Source: DAINPP01 sp036743375 (GTDB lineage Bacteria; Thermotogota; Thermotogae; MWEM01). Taken from it: 64,000 bases of DNA. Shown here one piece after another: positions 9,601-18,110 of the stretch. The first letter of the stretch is position 1. The number at the start of each line of letters is the position of its first letter. The stretch covers positions 48,753 to 112,752 of the forward strand of contig DAINPP010000003.1 in assembly GCA_036743375.1 (NCBI GenBank). The letters run 5' to 3'. The position numbers were made by a program, and so were the translations under genes. Below the pieces are notes generated by a model. The model was given only the letters and a program-made list of their open reading frames with translations, did not search any database and was not told the DNA's origin.

Positions 9601-11066
9601 AAACCGATCACGATAAGGGTTTATTTTATTTTTCAGTCAGAGATACCGGTATAGGTATTTCTGAAGAAAAACAAAAAAGGCTCTTCAAGGCATTTTCACA
9701 GGCCGATCCATCGACAACCAGAAAATATGGTGGAACAGGACTCGGACTTTTTATTTCCAACAATTTTGTCAATAAAATGGGCAGTGTCATAAAGATTAAA
9801 AGTCGTGAAGGTTCCGGTTCAACGTTCAGTTTTGAAATAGAAACGGATTACGATCATAACAGTTGGTTATCCACCAGATTACTCACGGAGAAGAAAAAGA
9901 TCCTGTGCACGGGGAGAAACAAAACCCTTCTTGACATGCTTGCCGGCGCATTGACAAAAGCAGGCGCAGTTTGTGATACCGCACTCTCTCTGGAAGATAC
10001 AGCAGGGTTATTGCGTGGGAAGACCGATTATGACTTTCTCATGTTGAATAATGATCAGTCAGATTTTGAATCACAAATAGAATTTCTGGATATGATCAAA
10101 AAATTAAATCTCAATCTCAGAACCATTTTATTAGTGAATGCTCAGGAGCATTCTGAAATAACGGATACACTTTATGATTTCACTTTGATCAAACCTTTTA
10201 AAATCAACGAACTGTTCGATATCTTACAGAGTGGAAAAAAGCCAAAACAGGCTGACAGAGCGGAAATGACCGTAGAGAACAGAAAGAAAGAATTTCAATT
10301 GATGCGTCTGACTCCAAAAATTCTCGTTGTTGAAGATGTTACCCTAAACATGTTGCTGATAAAGACCATTCTCAATCAGATAATGGAAGACTCTGTCATC
10401 ACATTGGCAACAAACGGAAAAAAAGCAGTTGAAATGGTCGAAAGAGAAGATTTTGACATAATTCTTATGGATATACAGATGCCGGAAATGGATGGGATTG
10501 AGGCTACAAAGATGATCCGTCAGATAGAAACAAAAAAGAACAGTCGAACACCTATCGTTGCATTAACGGCTGGAGCGATTAAGGGGGAAGAGGAGAAGTG
10601 TATTGCCGCGGGAATGGATGATTTTCTAACCAAACCGATAAACAGAAAAGTCCTTCAGAAGACGTTATCAAAGTATTTATCATCTGATTCTTTGGAGGAA
10701 AAAAACGATGCCGTAGACAGTTCCGTAAAATCAAACGATCATTATAACAGGGAAAAACTGATGAAGAAAATAGATGATGATGATGCTACCTTAAGGCTTC
10801 TCATCGAAACGGCTCAAAAGGATATCGAAGATCGAATAATGAATTTGACGGAATCGGTTAATCAGCTCGAATATGAAACGATAAGAAGGGAGTCACATGC
10901 GATTAAGGGAAGTGCCTCCGAACTCTGTTTTGAAATTCTTTCAGATCAGGCCAAGGCACTTGAAATGGCTGCAAAAAACCGGAATCCAGATATTTCGATT
11001 CTATTAAGGGAACTGATCGGGGAATGGGAGAACGTCAAATCCGAAATCAAACGGGAATCCCTTTGA
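6684..11066 (+). CDS. Hybrid histidine kinase with two predicted seven-bladed propellers, REC-REC-Hpt
   Basis: A 1460-residue membrane sensor. After an N-terminal signal/anchor (about 1-27) come 14 repeats of the form GNIWVGT..GLN..., enough for two seven-bladed propellers, then a Y_Y_Y-type beta domain (about 690-785) and one transmembrane helix (about 793-815). The cytoplasmic part has HisKA with His838 in ISHEVRTP, an HATPase domain (DTGIGI, GGTGLGL), a degenerate receiver with Asn where the phosphoacceptor Asp is expected (FLMLNN), a good receiver with Asp1263 (LMDIQMPEMDG) and an Hpt domain with His1405. Start is GTG 6684 after AGAAAGAA. Bacteroidota HTCS relatives often end in a DNA-binding domain; this one ends in a phosphorelay module. 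Ligand unknown. Confidence 0.93.
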   Translation: MINIINKYYSWIIVFLVVIISAGFSTTKNYIFDHLHRSDGLSNSSVSSIVQDKNGFLWFGTQGGLNRYDGRNFKYFEHDPYNSSTLPHRLIQTMFLDYEANILWIGTYDGLSRFEIDTEKFTTYRHIQEDEATLSNEIVTAITKDDDGNIWVGTLNGLNLLNPETGSVKRYMYSENDDYSLSGNTVRSLLKDRNGNIWVGTLSGLNLYDPETDSFRLYSSKNFKSLKTDYIMALAEDKQGIIWIGNWGNGLVRFNPDTLEFDLIETADNRIYTVRTEENGSIWAGTWGGGLYEYHPDYDSVIEFRFDENNPGSLSHDTVYSIFIDDSGLIWIGTNGNGLNKLNRNKKDYRKFNSETDNPLSISRGKVNSILEDYEGNLWFGIYNGGLNKYDQTEKKIVKYINRPGDDRSLSNNIVTFLYEDSLHNLWIGTDDGLNKYNRDTDDFDHYLPDGTNQKPTGSIPYTMTEDKVGNFWIGYYQSGIDYWNQKEDRFINYQFDSENPDSLSDNLVYHVFEDSEGSIWIGTNNALDKYNPMNDSFIKYVNIPEDRNSISNNTVRLIFEDSGGNMWFGTSSGGVNELLKNTGEFVHYSKKNGLSDNAVSAILEDNLGNIWISTSYGINIFHPESKSFTYITEQDGLWGMEFNPGNEKAADGTLYFGAMHGIYAFEQTPETVNYHEPQIHLINIEVMNEPYDSETIYNNLNEMILPQNRNFISFEFIGIDYYSPEKNQYAYQLEGVDTDWIYSGSRNYVSYSNLPHGKYRFRVKAANNDGIWNEEGITLDLVILPSPFETGWAYLGYTVVAGFFVYLVLLGINLKLKKENAETSSQAKSEFLANISHEVRTPLNSIIGFSNLLSETQVTDLQLQYVTTLKNSAHSLLDIINDILDISKIEAGKIEMENIRINLVSLLEQSIDMVKYQSSVKGIELILNISPDLPEYAYFDPVRLKQVLLNLLNNAIKFTHEGEVELTVNFRKTDHDKGLFYFSVRDTGIGISEEKQKRLFKAFSQADPSTTRKYGGTGLGLFISNNFVNKMGSVIKIKSREGSGSTFSFEIETDYDHNSWLSTRLLTEKKKILCTGRNKTLLDMLAGALTKAGAVCDTALSLEDTAGLLRGKTDYDFLMLNNDQSDFESQIEFLDMIKKLNLNLRTILLVNAQEHSEITDTLYDFTLIKPFKINELFDILQSGKKPKQADRAEMTVENRKKEFQLMRLTPKILVVEDVTLNMLLIKTILNQIMEDSVITLATNGKKAVEMVEREDFDIILMDIQMPEMDGIEATKMIRQIETKKNSRTPIVALTAGAIKGEEEKCIAAGMDDFLTKPINRKVLQKTLSKYLSSDSLEEKNDAVDSSVKSNDHYNREKLMKKIDDDDATLRLLIETAQKDIEDRIMNLTESVNQLEYETIRRESHAIKGSASELCFEILSDQAKALEMAAKNRNPDISILLRELIGEWENVKSEIKRESL

Positions 11067-11067
11067 A

Positions 11068-11097
11068 TTTACAAACAGGATTTATTTTATGTATAAT
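11068..11097 (+). promoter_or_regulatory. Sigma-70-type promoter for the CxxC protein and second kinase
   Basis: TTTACA (11068-11073), an 18-base spacer and a perfect TATAAT (11092-11097) lie directly after the first kinase gene and about 30 bases before the ATG at 11127. The second kinase can therefore be transcribed independently of the first. Confidence 0.7.
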
Positions 11098-11126
11098 ATC
11101 AAAGAAAATATATTTTAAGGAGACAG

Positions 11127-11366
11127 ATGATGAAAAAAGCCGTTTTTATATTGAGCAAGGAAAATTGCAGTAAGTGTGAACAGGCAAAGAAAGAATTGGC
11201 CGAACAAGGACACAATGTAATAGAGATCCCCATCGAAACACTTTCAAAAGAGGCAAAGCAATCAATCGTTGCCATACGGAAGGCCTTTGGTGTCGAACGA
11301 ATAGATCTGCCGTTGATACTCGATTCTAAAATATATTCGGGTTATAAAAAAAGTGATTGGGAATAA
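11127..11366 (+). CDS. Small thioredoxin/glutaredoxin-fold protein with CxxC motif
   Basis: A 79-residue protein with a beta-strand start (KKAVFILSKENCSKCEQAKK) and a CSKC redox motif at residues 13-16. It contains the Leu-Pro pair (DLPLIL) typical of the cis-proline loop of thioredoxin folds. AAGGAG precedes ATG 11127; the adjacent ATG at 11130 is equally good. Its last codons overlap the GTG start of the second hybrid kinase, so the two are co-translated. The pairing suggests a redox link to that kinase, but this is inference only. Confidence 0.78.
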   Translation: MMKKAVFILSKENCSKCEQAKKELAEQGHNVIEIPIETLSKEAKQSIVAIRKAFGVERIDLPLILDSKIYSGYKKSDWE

Positions 11367-14040
11367 TAATTCTGGGATAAATTTTAAGGCAATAGTTTTT
11401 GGTGGATTACTGGCCATTTTGATATTTTCCCTTTTTTATTCGGTTGAAAAGTGGGCGTTGACGTTACAGGGCACTGAATTAAATCACCCTTGGATTGTTT
11501 CAGAAACTCAGTATTCTGACCCATTTTCGGAGAAAGAAGACCAGACAGCTAAAGACATACCGTTTCATGCACTGACAGAAACAAGCGTTTATGTCAACTG
11601 TCAATATACCTTTGATGACACGTATCGTTATCTGGTTCTTCCGTTTGTTTCCTCAAGCGGATTCCGTGTTTATCTTAACGGGGTAATGATCCAACAGACG
11701 GGAGATCTGGAAAACGGGACGGCGAATGTCTGGAATCATGTTCATCTCATCACGCTTGATGACTCTCTTTTAAAGGAGAAAGACAACGAGCTGCTCCTCG
11801 AATTGTACGCGCTGTACACTTACGGAATCGACAAGGCACCTGTGTTAAGTAATGCGGAAGACATTTTTATAAAAGTATACATAATGAATCTCTTCAGAAC
11901 CTATATTCCTTTTATTTCTATGGGTGCGGCTTTGATTCTCGGAATTATACTCATCGTCCTTGGAATTTCCGATAAAAACACAAGACGGCTCTTTTTCCAT
12001 CTCGGTTTTTGTATGCTTTTAACGGCGGGATTTCTGTTTGATGACCGTTTCAGAATCTCTTCCGGTTCAGTGGAGACATTCCTTTTCCTGAGAAAATTAT
12101 CAGTCAGTTCGGGATTTCTGGCTTCTTGGTTTCTCGCCGCTGCGATGGAAATATATACGACAAAAAAATTACGGATTTCCAACCTATTACTGATTGTAAA
12201 TCTCATCACCCTGTTCTTCGGTCTCATTCAGCCGACTTTCTACGATTATGCCACATGGGTCAATCATTCTCTGATTCTTAATATCATCAATATCTTTACC
12301 GCTTCCATCATCCTGCTCCTTCACCTGAAGGAGAGAGAATGGCTCTTTTTACCCATTTTCTTCATGAATCTCACTTTTATTCATTATCTGATCACCTGGC
12401 ATATTTTAAGATCCCTGGGTCCGAATCTCAGCAATCTCGGATTAATCTTTGGTAGTATAGGATTCGGCCTGATATTGATCGTTCAGTTCAGAAGACTCTT
12501 GAAGAAAAACATACTCATGGAGCAAACGAATTTTGAGCTGGAAATTCAGAAAAATGAAGCCTTGAAAACCGCTGAGATGAAATCGGATATCATTGCTCAA
12601 ACCAGTCATGAAATCAGAAATCCACTCATGGGAATCCTCGGTATGTCAGAATCACTGTTATCTAAGCAATTAGACGAAGAGACCCTGGATGATATCAGTG
12701 TTATAAAATCTTGTTCACTCAAGATGAACGAAATTCTAAACAATATACTGGATAACGCAAAAATTGAAGCGGGTAAATTCGAGTTACATGAAGAAATCTT
12801 TTCTATCGGTGAGATTATCCATGAACTTGATGCGATTTATTCCGTGCTGACAAAACAGAAAAATCTATTATGGTCTGTCAACATAGATCAAAATGTACCG
12901 GAAAAGGTCTTTACCGATAAGATCAGAATCACCCAAATCCTTAATAATTTATTGTCAAACGCTGTAAAATACACCGACCACGGAGGAGTCTCACTAATCA
13001 TTTCTACGACAGATGATAACCTCATTTTTATCGTAAAAGATACGGGCTCAGGAATAAAAAAGGAATTACAGGAAAAGATATTTGATCCGTATTATCAGTT
13101 AGAAAACAGTTTCCTTGTACAGGGAACCGGATTAGGTCTTTCGATCGTTAAAAAGATTATCAAGATCTTTAACGGAAAACTCCTGTTAAAAAGTGAAGAA
13201 GGTGAAGGATCGGAATTTCAGGTATCTATCCCTTATAACACGAAGCTTAATCCTTCAAGAGAAGAAAATCACCTGAAAAATAATGTGATGAAGATTCTAC
13301 TTGCCGATGACAACAGAATAAATATCAGGGTGTTGAAGAATTATCTGAAAGAATACAGCGAGATAAAAATTTCCGTTGCCTATGATGGGAAAGAAGCATT
13401 ATCAAACCTGATGGAAGAAGACTTTGATTATGTCATCATGGACTTGAATATGCCTTTTGCAAGTGGTACCGAAATCCTCCAACGCATAAAAAATTCCGAA
13501 TCCCGAAACAAGTCGGCCTATTTCATCGCTTTAACTGGGGAACCGACAAACGAAATTTCCGATTACCTGAGAAAAACTGGCTTTGATGAAGTGATAAGAA
13601 AACCGGTTTCTAAAAACACCTTTTTAAATATTTTTTCACGCGATTATCTGTCAACTTCAGCGTCAAAAGCGAAGGCAGAAGGTATAATCATCAACAGAAT
13701 TAAAAGTGCCGGTCTTGATACGGACACTGCCGTTCTGATTATCGATGAATTCTTAAAGGAAACGCCTTATCATTTCTCCTTACTTGAAGAGGCCGTTAAA
13801 AATATGGATTATCAGAAAATCTATGAAAAGGCCCATTATTTTAAATCATCACTTGATTATCTTGGAACGGAGAAGGCTTCGAATTTACAGAAGCTGATTG
13901 AAGAGGCAGCAAAGATTCAGGATTCAGGTTCAATTACACTTTATTTTAAGGAATTTCTGCTTGAAATCCAGAACATCGAACGATTACTCAGAGAATTCTC
14001 AGAAGACAAGGAAGCCTTTATCGGAACCTATGAAAGTTGA
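11353..14040 (+). CDS. 7TM-type hybrid histidine kinase with REC and Hpt domains
   Basis: An 895-residue sensor. It has an N-terminal membrane anchor, an extracellular beta-rich domain (about 35-175) resembling 7TMR-DISM extracellular modules, then about seven transmembrane segments (about 180-385). Next are HisKA (His419 in TSHEIRNP), HATPase (DTGSGI, GTGLGLS), a receiver with Asp697 (VIMDLNMP) and an Hpt-like domain with His828 (KAHYFKSSLDYLG). Start GTG 11353 overlaps the preceding CxxC gene by 14 bases. Like its upstream neighbour it carries its own receiver and Hpt but no output domain, so an unlinked response regulator is expected. Confidence 0.9.
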   Translation: MIGNNNSGINFKAIVFGGLLAILIFSLFYSVEKWALTLQGTELNHPWIVSETQYSDPFSEKEDQTAKDIPFHALTETSVYVNCQYTFDDTYRYLVLPFVSSSGFRVYLNGVMIQQTGDLENGTANVWNHVHLITLDDSLLKEKDNELLLELYALYTYGIDKAPVLSNAEDIFIKVYIMNLFRTYIPFISMGAALILGIILIVLGISDKNTRRLFFHLGFCMLLTAGFLFDDRFRISSGSVETFLFLRKLSVSSGFLASWFLAAAMEIYTTKKLRISNLLLIVNLITLFFGLIQPTFYDYATWVNHSLILNIINIFTASIILLLHLKEREWLFLPIFFMNLTFIHYLITWHILRSLGPNLSNLGLIFGSIGFGLILIVQFRRLLKKNILMEQTNFELEIQKNEALKTAEMKSDIIAQTSHEIRNPLMGILGMSESLLSKQLDEETLDDISVIKSCSLKMNEILNNILDNAKIEAGKFELHEEIFSIGEIIHELDAIYSVLTKQKNLLWSVNIDQNVPEKVFTDKIRITQILNNLLSNAVKYTDHGGVSLIISTTDDNLIFIVKDTGSGIKKELQEKIFDPYYQLENSFLVQGTGLGLSIVKKIIKIFNGKLLLKSEEGEGSEFQVSIPYNTKLNPSREENHLKNNVMKILLADDNRINIRVLKNYLKEYSEIKISVAYDGKEALSNLMEEDFDYVIMDLNMPFASGTEILQRIKNSESRNKSAYFIALTGEPTNEISDYLRKTGFDEVIRKPVSKNTFLNIFSRDYLSTSASKAKAEGIIINRIKSAGLDTDTAVLIIDEFLKETPYHFSLLEEAVKNMDYQKIYEKAHYFKSSLDYLGTEKASNLQKLIEEAAKIQDSGSITLYFKEFLLEIQNIERLLREFSEDKEAFIGTYES

Positions 14041-14043
14041 AAA

Positions 14044-14065
14044 ACGAGAGGTTTCCCCCTCGTTC
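14044..14065. terminator. Hairpin between convergent genes
   Basis: AACGAG (14044-14049) pairs with CTCGTT (14060-14065), with an inner GG/CC pair and a short T/C loop. It sits between the stop of the second kinase and the stop of the nitronate monooxygenase-family gene. No strong T run follows, so termination strength is uncertain. Confidence 0.45.
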
Positions 14066-15104
14066 AGAAATATCTTGAAATGACTTCCTCTACGGTTGTT
14101 ATCCTGTCTATATAGCTTGCATTGGTTCCCGCAAATGCGAACCCGTTTTCCATATCCCCTTTTGAAGCCGAAAACAATGCCTTTGCAATACAATAGGGAG
14201 CTGTTCTAAAATCGCATGTTTTAATGCACTGATAAGGACAACCGAATGGCTTAAGGATTCCAGCCTTTACATCATCAAGAAATTTGTTCCTAACTGCCCG
14301 TCCAGGCATGCCAACAGGACTTTTTATTATTTCTATATCCTTTTCACTCGCATTGATAATGGCCTCTTTCAGGGTAATATCCGCATCACACTCTTCCGTC
14401 GCAACAAATGATGTCCCTACCTGGATTCCATCGGCCCCAAGATGCCTCACTTGATCGGCATCCTTTTTTGTAAAAATACCGCCGGCAGCTATCAGAGGAA
14501 TCTCTTTCTCCTTGATGGAAGCGAGGTATTCTCTGATCTGGGGAATGGTTATATCAAAATAATCATCAAAACTTCTGGTAAGAAATTCACTCTTAAATCC
14601 AAGATGGCCACCGGCTTTGGGCCCCTCAAGAACAAACGCATCCGGAAGTCTTTTAAAATGGTTCATCCAGCTTCTTATAATAACCTTTACACCTTTCAAA
14701 GAAGAGACTATGGGCACAAGTCTCGTTTTTGAATCTTCCGGCACAAGAGAAGGGAGCTCAAGTGGCAATCCAGCACCGGAAAAAATAACATCGACACAAT
14801 TTTTCACAGCCGTCTTAACCATGTCATTATAGTTCGAGAGGGCTACCATTATATTGACCCCAATTATGCCATCCGTTTTACTTTTAGCCGTTTTTATCTC
14901 CTTTTCCAGTGCACGCAGATCGGCTTCTCTTAATCCTTTATGATAATCTTTATCCTGAAATCCAATTCCGGCAGTTCCAATAACACCAATCCCCCCTGCG
15001 TTCGCCACAGATGAAGCAAGGCCGGACAACGAAACACCTACTGCCATCCCCCCTTGTATGATTGGTTTTTGAGGTATTAATCCGTTCAGATTTAATTCTT
15101 TAAT
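14064..15104 (-). CDS. Nitronate monooxygenase / FabK-like FMN protein, probable ATT start
   Basis: A TIM-barrel FMN enzyme of the nitronate monooxygenase/2-nitropropane dioxygenase family. Visible are PIIQGGMAVGVS at the N-terminus, GGIGVIG, EGPKAGGHLG mid-protein and the phosphate-binding AAGGIFTK...GADGIQVGT. The C-terminus has four cysteines (CPYQC..TC....YC), seen in a subfamily of unclear substrate. An ATG exists at 15131 but has no ribosome site and lies inside a palindrome. AGGAG at 15116-15112 sits seven bases before an in-frame ATT (15104), which gives the usual family N-terminus (Met-Lys-Glu-Leu), about 346 residues. Substrate, nitronate versus enoyl-ACP, is not decided by sequence. 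Confidence 0.85.
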   Translation of the reverse strand: MKELNLNGLIPQKPIIQGGMAVGVSLSGLASSVANAGGIGVIGTAGIGFQDKDYHKGLREADLRALEKEIKTAKSKTDGIIGVNIMVALSNYNDMVKTAVKNCVDVIFSGAGLPLELPSLVPEDSKTRLVPIVSSLKGVKVIIRSWMNHFKRLPDAFVLEGPKAGGHLGFKSEFLTRSFDDYFDITIPQIREYLASIKEKEIPLIAAGGIFTKKDADQVRHLGADGIQVGTSFVATEECDADITLKEAIINASEKDIEIIKSPVGMPGRAVRNKFLDDVKAGILKPFGCPYQCIKTCDFRTAPYCIAKALFSASKGDMENGFAFAGTNASYIDRITTVEEVISRYF

Positions 15105-15124
15105 AGTATCACTCCTATCTTTAC

Positions 15125-15170
15125 TGACCATCGGTCATTATCAAGCAAAAACAAATGACTATCAGTCATT
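15125..15170. promoter_or_regulatory. Two tandem palindromes, candidate repressor operators
   Basis: TGACCATCGGTCATT (15125-15139) and TGACTATCAGTCATT (15156-15170) are the same palindrome with one symmetric C/G to T/A exchange. Their centres are 31 bp apart, about three helix turns. A minus-strand GATAAT (15142-15137) lies between them and overlaps the first copy. The layout suits a dimeric repressor such as a TetR-family protein; no regulator gene is adjacent. Confidence 0.65.
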
Positions 15171-15289
15171 CATGATTACTCATAAAGTATATCATAATCG
15201 CCAATGGAAAAGAAGAGGTAAAAAAAGATCCGGTCAGTTCGGCGGGAGTTGAACTTTTCAAGCAGATTGGGTATACTTGGAGAAAAAGG

Positions 15290-16018
15290 ATGAAATCAAT
15301 GAATGAAAACGAAGAAACGAATAAAAAGGGATTATCACAGAAATTAATCAACTATGTAATCAACAATTCCGATTTAGAAACATCTGATCTTGAAAAGCTG
15401 AGGCAATGTGTTCCCAATATCAGCGATACAGAATTTGAACAAAGAATATATACAATAGTCGATTTTTTTATCCGATCAAGAAAGGCCCATTGGAAAAATA
15501 AGATTTATAATGAAGTTAATTATGCAAAACGAATCATTGTCAGTGACTCTTTTTTTGAAAATCAGAACTGGATTTCAAATATTCCCACGGTAGAAGAAAC
15601 AGATGATTATCTGAAAGAAAGGAGATTAGATGATCTTCTGAATCCGTCGGTTAACGAAGAAACCTTTCATAAAAATGTTCTTCAAATAAAAAGACTTTAT
15701 CATGACAGTGTTTTTTTTGATTCAAATCAGAATAATACGGATAGCGAAAAACGGATGAGATCTCAAAGAGATTATATGCTGGCCTTTGAAAAACTTGATG
15801 ACGAAACGTTGAAAGAAGAATTGATCATGGATATTAAGGAGCTTTATAAACAATTCAGACATTGTGAATTAGAGTATATTCTATTTAAAAATATGATGAT
15901 CAACGTCTATTTATTTAATGGAAAGGACCGCTATCAGGCTTTTAAAAAAGAATTAAAAAAGCATCTCGATTTGACCTTTGATGACTTGATTCATATCAAG
16001 CAGATACTAACACATTGA
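15290..16018 (+). CDS. Conserved-looking protein of unknown function
   Basis: A 242-residue soluble, highly charged, mostly helical protein with many Asp, Glu, Lys and Asn residues. It has no signal peptide, membrane segment or catalytic motif that I can recognise. TTGGAG lies seven bases before ATG 15290; an in-frame ATG three codons later is also possible. It stands alone, divergent from the nitronate monooxygenase-family gene. I cannot assign a function. Confidence 0.75.
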   Translation: MKSMNENEETNKKGLSQKLINYVINNSDLETSDLEKLRQCVPNISDTEFEQRIYTIVDFFIRSRKAHWKNKIYNEVNYAKRIIVSDSFFENQNWISNIPTVEETDDYLKERRLDDLLNPSVNEETFHKNVLQIKRLYHDSVFFDSNQNNTDSEKRMRSQRDYMLAFEKLDDETLKEELIMDIKELYKQFRHCELEYILFKNMMINVYLFNGKDRYQAFKKELKKHLDLTFDDLIHIKQILTH

Positions 16019-16217
16019 TTGTATATTCTGCATATAAATAAAAATCCCGTACTCTTCTTTTCTACTTTATTTTATTTTTTACGTACATTTAACTTATATT
16101 TCTTTTATAAAATCGAATAAAAAAACGAATTTATTCTGGTTTTATATTATAATAATCCGGGGGAAGAAGTAAATATTTTTCATATCAAAATCATTTAATT
16201 ATTTAAGGGGGTCTTTT

Positions 16218-18071
16218 ATGAAAAGACAAATCGTTTTTACTGTTTTTGCAGTTCTCTTGATCATGCTTGCTCTTGTGGGTTGTATGCCGGTGGTAGAAGA
16301 AAATCCGGGGAATAATAACCCTGTTCCACCTCTTTCACTCACCCTGGAAGAATCTCAGGCATATGTTTACACCACTTTCACGGCTACAGTAACAACTACC
16401 GATCCGGATATCGACTCCATTCAGTTATGGAAAAAGAGGGAAGGAGACGATCAATGGGTTAAGGTCTACGGCGAAAACTGGTTTTCTTTAAACAATAACC
16501 GGCACGTATTCAGTGTCAACGTAAGTCAGTTTGAAACGGGAACCTACACACTCAGGGCTCAGGGACTTGGTGATTCGGCTAAGAGTTCCGAAAAACAGCT
16601 TGTCGTGCTACCGGTTGAACTCATCCCTGAAATCACCGTTAATGTGAACGGTGATAATATCACGAATCATTCATTTGTCGGTGCTACCGATACCGTTACT
16701 GCCACATTCTCAGTTGATGTCGATTTTCAGACTGAAAAATTAAAATCCATCTTTGATGAAATGTATTGGAAATTTGAATTTTCCGGTGCCCAGCAGCTGG
16801 TGAAAGACGGAACGGTTACGCCGGATACTTTTGCAAGCACAAAAATAGCCATTGAGATGGCGACGGAGTGTACCAAATACGCCACACTCACAATCTTTGC
16901 AACGGCTAATAACGCAACGTACTCAAATGCTTCTCGGTTCAATTTCACATTAGATATGAAAGATCCTGAAACACGGGTTTCAAGATACACCATCTCGGAA
17001 GATATGGATTCCGCGAAACTCATAATAGAAGCTTCCGATACGAAATCCCTTGACAAGGCGTCAATTTCCTTCTTCGCGAATAAAGGCATACAGGGAGCCG
17101 GCTGGGAACAGAAGGATATCAATTGGGGAACACCGAGTGTCATCATCGGTACCGGTGAAAAGGCGATTACAGGTACTTGTGAGTATTCTAATGCCGTGTT
17201 GAACGGAACGGTTAAAAATGCTGTGGCAACGATTACCTTCAATCTCACAAAACTGGATGGCGTCACATTGGAAGCAACCGCCATGTTTGAAGATAAGGCC
17301 GATTTTGGAATAAATCATTCTTCAGACGCAAACGACTCTTTATTCTTCGATAATATTTACCATGAAATTCAGCAAACAAACCTCAACGTACCGGTTTTTG
17401 AAGACACCTATGTTCTTACGGCTGCTACAAATACGGCCGCATTTAGATTCAGCTTTATCGATGCGTTTAATAATATCTCTACAACTTCCGGAAACTATTC
17501 AGTCCTCTCAAGTAATAATGCACTGCTTTCAGTCAATACGGATTTCAACGAAGCACCACGAACGATACTCGATATCTGTACCGGTTATGCAACCAAAATC
17601 GTTCAGGATGCTACGGTAACCATTCACGCACCGGCTGAGCCGACTGAGGGTGAGGCCAGCCTGACAATAACGGCCACCGATACGAACGGTAATACTAAAA
17701 TGGCTATCGTACCGGTTATCATCGACACACAGTATCCCCTGTTAGCTTCTGTTGATGGCCATATGGCTGATAAGCAAGGAGCTGCAGATGATTATATTAA
17801 TTTTGCATTCAGAAATCAAGATGCCAATCAGGGGATTAATTTTTCTACCGTAAGAGTAATTATCAATAATAATGAAAACAGCTTCAATCAATATACCAAC
17901 AACGGTGTTGAAGTTGTTCAATTAAACGAACCCAACGCCTTCAGAATTAATTTTAGAGATCGCGATTATGCATTAACCGAAGGTGGAACTGTAAGATTGA
18001 GAATTGAAGTTATGGACAAATACGGAAACAAGGGGACGGCCGAATTAGAAGGAAATGTCTCCAATCCATAA
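16218..18071 (+). CDS. Large lipoprotein with predicted Ig-like beta domains
   Basis: A 617-residue protein with a lipoprotein signal ending in LVGC (lipid on Cys22), then Asn/Pro-rich linker sequence and several beta-rich, Thr/Ser/Val-rich segments that look like bacterial Ig-like or cadherin-like modules. Examples are segments beginning near residues 35, 135, 255 and 390, with repeated phrases such as TLRAQG and SLTITATDTNG. No enzyme motif is visible. AAGGGGG precedes ATG 16218. The upstream ~200 bases are very A+T-rich with a TATAAT at 16148-16153. Likely a surface-exposed structural or binding protein; monocistronic. Confidence 0.8.
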   Translation: MKRQIVFTVFAVLLIMLALVGCMPVVEENPGNNNPVPPLSLTLEESQAYVYTTFTATVTTTDPDIDSIQLWKKREGDDQWVKVYGENWFSLNNNRHVFSVNVSQFETGTYTLRAQGLGDSAKSSEKQLVVLPVELIPEITVNVNGDNITNHSFVGATDTVTATFSVDVDFQTEKLKSIFDEMYWKFEFSGAQQLVKDGTVTPDTFASTKIAIEMATECTKYATLTIFATANNATYSNASRFNFTLDMKDPETRVSRYTISEDMDSAKLIIEASDTKSLDKASISFFANKGIQGAGWEQKDINWGTPSVIIGTGEKAITGTCEYSNAVLNGTVKNAVATITFNLTKLDGVTLEATAMFEDKADFGINHSSDANDSLFFDNIYHEIQQTNLNVPVFEDTYVLTAATNTAAFRFSFIDAFNNISTTSGNYSVLSSNNALLSVNTDFNEAPRTILDICTGYATKIVQDATVTIHAPAEPTEGEASLTITATDTNGNTKMAIVPVIIDTQYPLLASVDGHMADKQGAADDYINFAFRNQDANQGINFSTVRVIINNNENSFNQYTNNGVEVVQLNEPNAFRINFRDRDYALTEGGTVRLRIEVMDKYGNKGTAELEGNVSNP

Positions 18072-18079
18072 TAAGTGTA

Positions 18080-18110
18080 AAAAAAAGGACCCTTATGGGT
18101 CCTTTTTTTT
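18080..18110. terminator. Bidirectional intrinsic terminator
   Basis: A run of A, then GGACCC, loop TTAT, GGGTCC and a run of T form a stem of at least 12 bp reading as a T-tailed terminator on both strands. It separates the large lipoprotein gene (plus) from the end of the decarboxylase-like gene (minus). Confidence 0.95.

Noticed and set aside
15125..15170. Paired palindromes as an attachment site or the start of a CRISPR array
   Set aside because: Only two copies, palindromic, in a promoter position and with no integrase or cas genes nearby; an operator pair fits better.
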